A stretch of 5,382 bases of DNA from JAKAGE01 sp035541415. GTDB lineage: Bacteria; Patescibacteriota; Minisyncoccia; UBA6257; 2-01-FULL-56-20. How positions within the stretch are numbered: the stretch's first letter is position 1; the number at the start of each line of letters is the position of its first letter. This document shows positions 1 through 5,353 of this stretch, one piece after another. The position numbers and the translations under genes were made by a program. The stretch is from assembly GCA_035541415.1 (NCBI GenBank), contig DATKNI010000035.1:1-5382 (forward strand). The letters run 5' to 3'. The notes beneath the pieces are model-generated. The model was not told where the DNA came from and did not search any database. It worked only from the letters and a program-made list of their open reading frames with translations.

Positions 1-390
1 GGGGTGCACCCCACCGACCTGATGGCGGCCAGTTATTTGTCCGACGAGGGGCCGATGACGGCGGGAGAGCTGGCAAAGGCCATCGGGCTCACGACCGGCG
101 CCATGACGGCGGCCATCGACCGCCTTGAACGTGCCGGATTCGCCACGCGCGAAACGGATCCCCGCGACCGCAGGAAGGTGATCATCGTCCCCGTGAAGGT
201 TCATCCCAAACTGCTTGCCATGCGGGTGGCTGCGGTGGAAAGGATCAAGAAGATCTTTTCCCACTACAACGACAAAGAGCTTTCACTCATGGTCGGTGCA
301 ATGAATGATATGCTGGCCGCGTTCGGAAAGGAGATCCCGAACCTCAAGAAAGAACTGGATAAGAATAAAAAACTATTGCGGAAATCATGA
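1..390 (+). CDS. MarR-family transcriptional regulator, 5' end cut off by the window
   Basis: This is a DNA-binding winged-helix regulator of the MarR family, which usually represses efflux or stress genes and releases DNA on binding a small ligand. Numbering from the first in-frame codon in the window, the winged helix covers about residues 6-62. The recognition helix lies near 31-44 (GLTTGAMTAAIDRLERAG), and the wing carries the family hallmark DPRDRRKV (53-60). The rest is a helical dimerisation tail ending in a Lys-rich stretch. Reading is open to base 1. MarR proteins are usually about 140-150 residues and the first dimerisation helix is missing here, so roughly 20-40 N-terminal residues lie outside. 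The GTG at base 4 is therefore probably internal, not the start. The TGA stop overlaps the ATG of the adaptor gene (ATGA, 387-390), which indicates translational coupling. The regulator is therefore probably co-expressed with, and controls, the exporter operon. Its effector and operator cannot be seen. Confidence 0.9.
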   Translation, partial: GVHPTDLMAASYLSDEGPMTAGELAKAIGLTTGAMTAAIDRLERAGFATRETDPRDRRKVIIVPVKVHPKLLAMRVAAVERIKKIFSHYNDKELSLMVGAMNDMLAAFGKEIPNLKKELDKNKKLLRKS

Positions 391-1910
391 AGAAATTCAT
401 CTACATCGGGGTCGGGGTCGTCGTTGCCGTTGCGGGATATTTCATCTATCAGTCGAAGCAAACCCATTATTCCCTTGCGACCGTAACGCGCGGTCCCATC
501 GTCCAGCAGGTGCTTGCAAGCGGAAATGTGCAATCGCCGACGACGATCAACCTTAATTTTCAGAATACGGGGGAGATGACCGCCCTCGATGTGAGCACGG
601 GAGAAAATGTCGGCGCTGGCGAGGTGCTCGCAAGGCAAGATGCCACAGTGCTTGCGGCGCAGCTCCAAGAAGCGCAGGCAAGCGTCGCCGCGCAGACGGC
701 AACATTGAACGAACTGGAAGCGGGAGCGACTCCGCAGACCGTCGCGGCCTCACAGGCCGCGCTTACGACGGCGGAACAGACGCTCGCCAATACGTATGCC
801 GGAATACCCGGCATTCTTGCCGATGCGTATGCGAAAACGAACGATGGGGTGCGCAACCAGCTTGCGGCATTTTTCACGAGCCCGGAAAGCAGCAATCCGC
901 AGCTCACGTTTTCCGCGAGCAACAGCCAGACGGCCAACGATACGCGAAACCTGCGCGTCGTCGCGGGCGCGAACCTGAACGCATGGACCGCCGAACTTGC
1001 GAGTACGACGAAGAGCTCTCCCGACGCGACGCTTGATGCGGCGCTTCAAACCGCAACAGGATATCTTTCGTCGGCGCAGAATCTCATGAACGACGCGCTC
1101 ACGGTGCTGACCAATCAGGATGGATTATCTCCGGCAACCGTGACCGCATACACGACATCGGCGACGACGGGACTCAATGAAGTGAATGCCGCGATCGCAG
1201 AAGTGAATACCGCTGAAGCAAACATCGCTTCGGACGAGGCTGCCGTGGCGCAGGCACAGGCGCAACTGAACGTGACGACCGCGAGCTCGACGCCGCAGGC
1301 GATCGAGGCCCAGCAGGCGCTCGTCGCGCAGGCGCAGGCGAGCGCCGCCGCGATCCAGGCGCAGATAGCAGAGACCGTGCTTACCGCGCCCGCCGATGGC
1401 GTTGTCACCCAGACGAACGGATCGGTCGGCGCCACGGTGACCCCGGCCATAACGGTCGTATCGGTCATTCCGAACAGCGCGCTCGAGATCAAGCTGAACG
1501 TTTCGGAGGACAACATCGTGGGCGTGCAAGTGGGCCAACCGGCGCAGATATCGCTTGACGCGTTCCCTGATTCAACGACATGGACCGGAAAAGTGGTCGC
1601 CATCGATCCGGCGCAGACGACGATCGGCGGCGCGATCTATTATCAGACCACGGTGTTGTTCGACCAGCCCGACGCGAGGGTAAAGCCGGGCATGACCGCA
1701 AACGTGCTCATTCAAACGGGCGCTGCCACCAGCACGCTTTTGCTTCCCGCAAGCGCCATACAGACGAACGGCACAAGCACATTCGTGGAGCTGTACCAGA
1801 ACGGAAAAGTATCTGATGAGAACGTGACGACGGGTCTTACGGGCCAGAATGGCATGATCGAGATCACTTCCGGCGTAAGCGAAGGGCAGCAAGTCGTAAC
1901 AGGCGATTAA
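387..1910 (+). CDS. HlyD/MacA-type membrane-fusion (periplasmic adaptor) protein of an ABC exporter
   Basis: This is a 507-residue adaptor subunit that would link the downstream ABC permease to the cell exterior. An uncleaved N-terminal anchor (about residues 4-21, after MKK) has no lipobox. The first lipoyl half-motif is near residues 43-86, and the second is near 329-352 (LTAPADGVVTQTNGSVGA). These halves normally sandwich a helical hairpin. Here the intervening stretch is about 240 residues. It has Ala/Gln/Thr-rich coiled-coil-like ends (about 88-135 and 270-328) and an unusual middle block (about 138-265) that I do not recognise from MacA or HlyD. The beta-barrel domain follows (about 360-445; VKPGMTANV is typical of the family), then a membrane-proximal domain to the end. 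There is no cysteine in the protein, as fits an extracytoplasmic location. The start overlaps the MarR stop, with only a weak GGAA upstream, so translation is probably coupled. Family assignment is firm; the substrate is unknown. Confidence 0.93.
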   Translation: MKKFIYIGVGVVVAVAGYFIYQSKQTHYSLATVTRGPIVQQVLASGNVQSPTTINLNFQNTGEMTALDVSTGENVGAGEVLARQDATVLAAQLQEAQASVAAQTATLNELEAGATPQTVAASQAALTTAEQTLANTYAGIPGILADAYAKTNDGVRNQLAAFFTSPESSNPQLTFSASNSQTANDTRNLRVVAGANLNAWTAELASTTKSSPDATLDAALQTATGYLSSAQNLMNDALTVLTNQDGLSPATVTAYTTSATTGLNEVNAAIAEVNTAEANIASDEAAVAQAQAQLNVTTASSTPQAIEAQQALVAQAQASAAAIQAQIAETVLTAPADGVVTQTNGSVGATVTPAITVVSVIPNSALEIKLNVSEDNIVGVQVGQPAQISLDAFPDSTTWTGKVVAIDPAQTTIGGAIYYQTTVLFDQPDARVKPGMTANVLIQTGAATSTLLLPASAIQTNGTSTFVELYQNGKVSDENVTTGLTGQNGMIEITSGVSEGQQVVTGD

Positions 1911-1914
1911 AAGC

Positions 1915-3141
1915 ATGGACGACTGGAAGACCTCATTCTTCATCGCGTACAAGTCGATCATGCGGGGCAACAAATCCATGCTTGCGCTCATGATCTTTAT
2001 TCTGGCGCTCAGCTTCCTGAACATGATGTTCATTTCCGGCGTGATGTCCGGCATCTGGAGCAGCGAGCAGGGCCTCGTCATCAATCTTCTCACTGCCGAC
2101 GTCACCGTGACCCCGCAACAGCAGCCAACCCTCAAGCAGTTTATCGATAACGAGCAGGAACTTCGGGCGCGGATCCAGACGATCCCCGGCGTCGTCGCAA
2201 CAGTACGCCATTATCTGCTCGCCGGATCTCTTTCGTTTGACAAGGACAAGAACGGGCAATACAAAAGCATCTCCGGCGTGATCACCGGCATCGATCCGTC
2301 GCAGGATGCGAGCGTTTTCGTGGAGCAGCCGCTCCTCGAGGGCCAGGAGCTTTCTCCCGACGATACGGACCAGATCGTTCTGAGCTCCGCCATCGCCGGC
2401 GGGTATGGCAGCATCGAGCGCTCGAATACCGATCTTGGCGGCGCACGGGTCGGCGATAAGATCCAGGTCACGTACTCGAACGGCGTCCAGCGCATCTATA
2501 CGGTGAAAGGTATCTATAACGATGTCGGCGGGATGAATGAGACCTTTATCACCGCGAAAGAGGCCGAATCGGTGCTCGGCGTTTCCGATTCGGCGTCGCA
2601 GATCCTCGTGAAGACGGATCTCGCAAAAGCGCCGGTCGCGTACTATCAGGACAGGATACAGGCGATGGCGCCGAACCTCGTCGTGCAAAATTACACGAGC
2701 CTGCTCGGTTCCGTGGCGTCGTTCGGTAAGGCGCTCAACGTCATCTCCGGTATCGTGGGCGCGATCAGCGTCGCGGTCGCCGCGATCACGATCTTCGTCC
2801 TTATTTATGTGAATGCCATCAATAAGCGGCGGCAGATCGGCATCCTGAAAGCGATCGGCATCAAACGGCACATCATCGTGAACGCATATGTCCTGCAGTC
2901 GCTTTTCTACACATTTTGCGGATTGGCCATCGGCGCTATCGCCGTCTTCGGGTTGCTTGTGCCTGCGCTCATAGCGTGGCCCATCCCCATACTCGCGCCG
3001 CTCATGTATCTGACGCTCTCTTTCTCCGCGCTCGGCGTTTCGATCAGCATCGTGGCGTTCGCTGTCGCGGGATATCTCGCCGGAAGGATTCCCGCTCTCA
3101 TGGTGGCGAAGGAAGATATATTAACGGCAATATGGGGATAA
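1915..3141 (+). CDS. MacB/FtsX-type ABC transporter permease
   Basis: This 408-residue inner-membrane permease has the four-helix plan of MacB/FtsX (type VII, mechanotransmission) transporters. A short cytoplasmic N-terminus leads to TM1 at about 22-44. A large extracytoplasmic domain follows (about 48-265, MacB periplasmic-core type). Three helices then lie at about 274-301, 322-350 and 360-390. The cytoplasmic loop after TM2 reads NKRRQIGILKAIGIKR (303-318), the classic FtsX-family coupling motif that contacts the ATPase. The C-terminus (RIPALMVAKEDILTAIWG) matches the usual family ending. No ATPase domain is fused, unlike Escherichia coli MacB; the ATPase is the next gene. The ATG lies 4 nt after the adaptor stop, with AGGCGA (1901-1906) as a plausible ribosome site. 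Position between adaptor and ATPase supports export or mechanical coupling rather than uptake. Substrate unknown; drugs, peptides and lipid-linked molecules are family possibilities. Confidence 0.93.
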   Translation: MDDWKTSFFIAYKSIMRGNKSMLALMIFILALSFLNMMFISGVMSGIWSSEQGLVINLLTADVTVTPQQQPTLKQFIDNEQELRARIQTIPGVVATVRHYLLAGSLSFDKDKNGQYKSISGVITGIDPSQDASVFVEQPLLEGQELSPDDTDQIVLSSAIAGGYGSIERSNTDLGGARVGDKIQVTYSNGVQRIYTVKGIYNDVGGMNETFITAKEAESVLGVSDSASQILVKTDLAKAPVAYYQDRIQAMAPNLVVQNYTSLLGSVASFGKALNVISGIVGAISVAVAAITIFVLIYVNAINKRRQIGILKAIGIKRHIIVNAYVLQSLFYTFCGLAIGAIAVFGLLVPALIAWPIPILAPLMYLTLSFSALGVSISIVAFAVAGYLAGRIPALMVAKEDILTAIWG

Positions 3142-3145
3142 CGAC

Positions 3146-3826
3146 ATGATCAAGGCCGAGAATCTCAAAAAAATATATCCGGGGAAAATTCCTACGCCCG
3201 CGCTCAAGGGCGTCACCTTCGAGGTGCAAAGGGGAGAATTCTGGATGCTTACCGGACGGAGCGGTGCGGGGAAGTCGACCTTACTTCACCAACTTGGCCT
3301 GCTTGACCGGCCGACCGAAGGCGCGCTTTACCTGAACGACGTCGACGTCACGAAACTGGACGAATTGCAGCGGACCGAATTCCGCTTGCGGAATCTCGGG
3401 TACGTGTTCCAGGAATATGCGCTCATCATCGAGCTCACCGCGTTGGAAAATGTCTATCTGCCGGACATGGCGGCGGGCACGTTGCCGGAGCATTACCGAA
3501 AACACGCGGCGGAACTCCTGACGCTCGTGGGATTGGGCGACCGCGTCGACCACTATCCGAACGAACTGTCGGGAGGCGAGCAGCAGCGCGTCGCGATCGC
3601 GCGATCGCTGATCAACAACCCGAAAATACTTTTTGCCGACGAGCCAACAGCAAACCTTGATTCGCAATCGGCAAAGACGGTGCTCGAACTGTTTGCGAAG
3701 TTGAACAAAGAGCTTGGGCAGACGATCATCCTGGTATCGCACGAACCCGAAGAGGTCCGCACGTACGTGGACAAGATCATATGGATGAATGACGGGCTGA
3801 TAGAAAAGATTGAATCCCGGATGTGA
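3146..3826 (+). CDS. ABC transporter ATPase, MacB/LolD/FtsE class
   Basis: This 226-residue cytoplasmic ATPase powers the neighbouring permease. All nucleotide-binding motifs are present in order: Walker A GRSGAGKST (37-45), Q-loop Q89 in YVFQEYALI, signature LSGGEQQR (141-148), Walker B ILFADE (161-166) with catalytic E166, D-loop NLD (170-172) and switch histidine H199 in VSHEP. The run ELTALENVYLP (96-106) after the Q-loop is typical of the MacB/LolD/FtsE subgroup, and the length is normal for a stand-alone subunit. No key residue is missing, so it should be active as a dimer. The ATG is 4 nt after the permease stop, with a good GGGGA ribosome site (3134-3138). It is the last gene of the packed operon; an 81-nt spacer follows. 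LolD is a less likely identity, because the partner is a MacB-like permease with an adaptor and no Lol partners are visible. Confidence 0.96.
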   Translation: MIKAENLKKIYPGKIPTPALKGVTFEVQRGEFWMLTGRSGAGKSTLLHQLGLLDRPTEGALYLNDVDVTKLDELQRTEFRLRNLGYVFQEYALIIELTALENVYLPDMAAGTLPEHYRKHAAELLTLVGLGDRVDHYPNELSGGEQQRVAIARSLINNPKILFADEPTANLDSQSAKTVLELFAKLNKELGQTIILVSHEPEEVRTYVDKIIWMNDGLIEKIESRM

Positions 3827-3835
3827 TTGCCTGAG

Positions 3836-3886
3836 CGAATGCCGTCGCCCCTGCTATCGCATTCGACTCGAAAGCGGCGACGCATT
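3836..3886 (+). other. Bulged stem-loop with a competing stem in the spacer before the transglutaminase gene
   Basis: Bases 3838-3849 (AATGCCGTCGCC) pair with 3876-3886 (GGCGACGCATT) to give 11 base pairs with C3842 bulged. The 26-nt loop holds a small inner hairpin, TTCG-ACT-CGAA (3862-3872). A second perfect 7-bp stem, CGAATGC (3836-3842) with GCATTCG (3859-3865), shares bases with the first and interleaves with its CGTCGCC/GGCGACG core. The two are alternatives, or the parts of a pseudoknot-like fold. No U-tract follows on either strand, so this is not a standard intrinsic terminator. It could protect the 3' end of the exporter message, mark a processing site, or control the next gene. Function is inference; pairing is read directly. 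Confidence 0.55.
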
Positions 3887-3895
3887 AAAAAGTGG

Positions 3896-3901
3896 TAAGA
3901 T
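3896..3901 (+). promoter_or_regulatory. Possible -10 element of a leaderless promoter for the transglutaminase gene
   Basis: TAAGAT matches the TANNNT pattern and 4 of 6 positions of the -10 consensus. It ends 6 nt before the ATG at 3908, the spacing at which transcription would start at or beside the start codon. No Shine-Dalgarno sequence is present in the 20 nt upstream of that ATG, which agrees with a leaderless message. No good -35 hexamer lies 16-18 nt upstream, where the bases belong to the stem-loop, so the call is weak. Confidence 0.3.
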
Positions 3902-3907
3902 TGACCT

Positions 3908-4567
3908 ATGAGCGATGATCCCGACAAGCTCGCCGATTTCGACAACCCTCTCGTAAAGGAAAAGGCAACGCAGTTGACTGAAGGCGCTCATGATACGGGA
4001 GAAAAACTGCAAAGGCTGTTCCTTTACGTAAGGGATGGTATTAAGTTCGGCTTTCCATTGAAGGGCGACTTCGTGAAAGCATCGGAAACGATTGAGAGCG
4101 GCATCGGCCAGTGCAACACTAAAACAACGCTTTTCCTCGCGCTGTGCAAGGCAGCCGGTATCCCGTCGAGGATCCACTTTTCCCTCATCCGGAAGGATAT
4201 TCAAAAGGGAATTTTCACCGGTATCGGCTACGCCCTCCTGCCGCCATTGATATCCCATAGCTGGCTGGAGGTCGAGATCGACGGGCAATGGCAGAAAGTC
4301 GATGCGTATATCAATGACGATGCGTTTTATAAAAACGGACTGGCATTGTTGCGCCGGAAGGGATGGGACGCGGGATACTCGATTTCCCGTCACGGGCAGT
4401 TCATGCAAATGGGTGCGGTCGTGGGCGACCACGGCACATGGGATGATCCAATCGACTACTATCGCACCGATAAGTATGTGAACAGGCCATCCGGCCTCAG
4501 GCCTCTGATCTATAAAATCGTTATTGGAGGGATCAATAAGAGGGTAGAGAGGATAAGGAACGGGTAA
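3908..4567 (+). CDS. Transglutaminase-like (papain-fold) domain protein, cytoplasmic
   Basis: This is a 219-residue protein with the transglutaminase-like core and an apparently complete catalytic triad. C69 is in GIGQCNTKTTLFLALCKAAG, H117 in SHSWLEVEIDGQW and D132 in KVDAY. The downstream GIPSR and the W after H117 are also typical. The N-terminal helical part (about 14-60; NPLVKEKA, FLYVRDGIKF, KASETI) matches the segment that precedes the core in small bacterial members. The tail (about 137-219) is not recognised. No signal peptide or membrane helix is seen, so it should act in the cytoplasm. Such proteins may be proteases, amidases or cross-linking enzymes, and the substrate cannot be told here. 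The gene is 81 nt beyond the ATPase gene, behind a stem-loop, and lacks a ribosome site, so it is probably a separate unit. The ATG at 3908 is preferred because the conserved helix starts about ten residues later and no good alternative exists. Confidence 0.85.
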   Translation: MSDDPDKLADFDNPLVKEKATQLTEGAHDTGEKLQRLFLYVRDGIKFGFPLKGDFVKASETIESGIGQCNTKTTLFLALCKAAGIPSRIHFSLIRKDIQKGIFTGIGYALLPPLISHSWLEVEIDGQWQKVDAYINDDAFYKNGLALLRRKGWDAGYSISRHGQFMQMGAVVGDHGTWDDPIDYYRTDKYVNRPSGLRPLIYKIVIGGINKRVERIRNG

Positions 4568-4773
4568 CAGCAAAGGGCTAAGTACGCTTCAAAATTATTT
4601 TCTTCGCAATAATAAAAAAGCCAGAATCCGGCGACGACGAATATGGCGATCGCAATTTCTGCATAAATGCATTGCCGCTTTTTAAATGTGTAAAGGATTT
4701 CATAGGGGAGCGTTCTTGTGGGGTGGCACGATTGCTGCTGCATCTTTTTTAATACAACTTTCACAGACGCCAT
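4510..4773 (-). CDS. Doubtful small hydrophobic open frame
   Basis: An 87-codon minus-strand frame contains two hydrophobic stretches, AEIAIAIFVVAGFWLFYY (about residues 39-56) and AYLALCCYPFLILSTLLLI (about 63-81), each long enough to span a membrane. Its first 25 codons overlap the Fur fragment in another frame, and its last 19 lie antisense to the end of the transglutaminase gene. No ribosome site supports the ATG at 4773 or the internal ATG ten codons later. I do not recognise a family. It may be the worn remains of a membrane protein gene, or a chance frame; I favour chance, with low confidence either way. It is listed because it is the only open frame filling 4568-4699. Confidence 0.2.
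   Translation of the reverse strand: MASVKVVLKKMQQQSCHPTRTLPYEILYTFKKRQCIYAEIAIAIFVVAGFWLFYYCEENNFEAYLALCCYPFLILSTLLLIPPITIL
4568..4699. other. Intergenic stretch between convergent genes with only weak hairpins
   Basis: No convincing gene occupies this stretch. It holds an A+T-only 6-bp hairpin, ATTATT (4594-4599) with AATAAT (4608-4613), followed on the + strand by an A-run rather than a T-run. It also holds a GCGATCGC octamer (4646-4653) and the possible terminator described separately. A hydrophobic minus-strand frame runs through it. Confidence 0.5.
4652..4683 (+). terminator. Weak candidate terminator after the transglutaminase gene
   Basis: GCAA (4652-4655) pairs with TTGC (4672-4675). 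Inside it TGCAT (4660-4664) pairs with ATGCA (4667-4671) across a 2-base loop, leaving TTTC as a bulge. Three bases later there is a run of five T (4679-4683). The stem is short and interrupted, and the two-base loop would probably open its closing pair. The position, about 85 nt after the stop codon, is suitable. Confidence 0.3.
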
Positions 4774-4903
4774 AAAATTCCAGAGTGTGTTTTCTGATTT
4801 CTGAAAAATGTTTCGAGTTTCGCATGACTTTTTCTCGGATTTCTTCCACGTTGCAACGCTCTACATCTAGGACTTTGTTTGACATAGGGTTCGGTAAATC
4901 CAA
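4700..4903 (-). pseudogene. Orphan C-terminal fragment of a second Fur-family regulator
   Basis: This 67-codon frame (TTG at 4903; an ATG six codons later at 4885) matches the C-terminal metal-binding and dimerisation part of the Fur protein encoded just upstream on the same strand. By eye, CNVEEIREKVMRNSKHF aligns with CNFELIVKKVLKNSKQF, and HTLEFYGVCESC with HSLELFGICREC. About 20 of 42 aligned residues are identical without a gap. The last CxxC (47-50), H39 and C17 are kept. The DNA-binding domain is absent, the HDHHH segment is absent, and the first CxxC is missing or decayed (the aligned PNPMS has no Cys). An in-frame TAG lies directly before the TTG. A 15-residue tail follows the last CxxC. 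The DNA sequences differ widely, so this is not a recent copy. It starts 8 nt after the Fur stop with no clear ribosome site. A pseudogene is most likely; a short functional protein is possible because the frame is intact. Confidence 0.65.
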
Positions 4904-4911
4904 CTACCTGA

Positions 4912-5325
4912 TTAACGGCCTAGTTTCTTACACTCCCTACAAATCCCGAAAAGTTCGAGCGAATGCTGGGTAATTTCGTCAAACTGCTTACTATTTTTCA
5001 ATACCTTCTTTACAATCAACTCGAAATTGCATCCGGTAAAATTTTCTATTTTTTGGCAGCGAATACAAATAAGGTGATGATGGTCATGTCTATCGGCAAT
5101 CTCAAAGTAGGCGTGAGTTTGTAAAAAATCAATTTGTCGAACTAGACCGCCGTCCCTCAAGGCATTGAGGATGCGGTATATCGTTGCTTGATCAATCTGC
5201 TTTCCTTTTAACCTTTTTCTGATCTCTTGGACGTTGAGGGGCCGATCGGCGGCGTGAAGAATTGATAAAACCCGAAGGCGGCGCGGGGTCGCTTTTGAAC
5301 CCATGCTGTGGAGTTGTTCCTTCAT
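4912..5325 (-). CDS. Fur/PerR-family metal-dependent transcriptional regulator
   Basis: This is a complete 137-residue ferric-uptake-regulator-type protein that would bind DNA as a dimer when loaded with metal. The winged helix covers about residues 5-70; the recognition helix is DQATIYRILNALRDGGLV (45-62), close to the family DxxTVYR motif. The metal region has HDHHHLIC (80-87), C87/C90 and C129/C132, the paired CxxC motifs of the structural zinc site. E94 and H121 are likely further ligands of the sensing site. Whether it senses iron, zinc, manganese or peroxide cannot be decided. I chose the ATG at 5325 because GAAGGG lies 6 nt before it and the protein then begins at the usual distance from the KATPRRLRVL helix. 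Longer starts run into the promoter. Base composition is lower in G+C than in the exporter operon (19 of 60 at 4981-5040, against 38 of 60 at 2281-2340). A remnant of a second Fur lies directly downstream. Confidence 0.95.
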   Translation of the reverse strand: MKEQLHSMGSKATPRRLRVLSILHAADRPLNVQEIRKRLKGKQIDQATIYRILNALRDGGLVRQIDFLQTHAYFEIADRHDHHHLICIRCQKIENFTGCNFELIVKKVLKNSKQFDEITQHSLELFGICRECKKLGR

Positions 5326-5331
5326 GCTTTG

Positions 5332-5337
5332 CCCTTC
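5332..5337 (-). promoter_or_regulatory. Ribosome binding site that fixes the Fur-family gene start
   Basis: GAAGGG on the minus strand ends 6 nt before the ATG at 5325. This is the only start of the open frame with a good Shine-Dalgarno sequence, and it decides against the upstream ATG and TTG codons. Confidence 0.7.
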
Positions 5338-5353
5338 TTTTCTCATATCAACC

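Noticed and set aside
1240..1370. Repeated CAGGCG units as a DNA tandem repeat
   Set aside because: They encode the Ala/Gln-rich coiled-coil arm of the adaptor protein; the repetition follows from the amino-acid pattern and is not regular enough for a satellite or CRISPR array.
560..1603. Several overlapping minus-strand frames of 99-162 codons opposite the adaptor gene
   Set aside because: They are Cys/Ala- or Arg-rich products of the repetitive G+C-rich adaptor sequence read backwards, with no family resemblance.
1933..2871. A 312-codon open frame on the minus strand opposite the permease gene
   Set aside because: Its product is rich in Arg, Asp and His with no recognisable domain. It is the complement of a G+C-rich coding frame that itself has clear FtsX-family motifs.
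3338..3349. Perfect palindrome GACGTCGACGTC in the ATPase gene as an operator
   Set aside because: It codes for conserved-looking NDVDVTK residues inside the gene and is easily explained by G+C-rich codons.
3854..4573. A 239-codon minus-strand frame opposite the transglutaminase-like gene
   Set aside because: The plus strand carries a coherent catalytic triad and family motifs. The antisense product has no domain and no ribosome site.
4594..4620. ATTATT/AATAAT hairpin next to an A-run as an intrinsic terminator
   Set aside because: The stem is six A-T pairs only and the adjacent run is A on the + strand. On the minus strand the T-run precedes the hairpin instead of following it.
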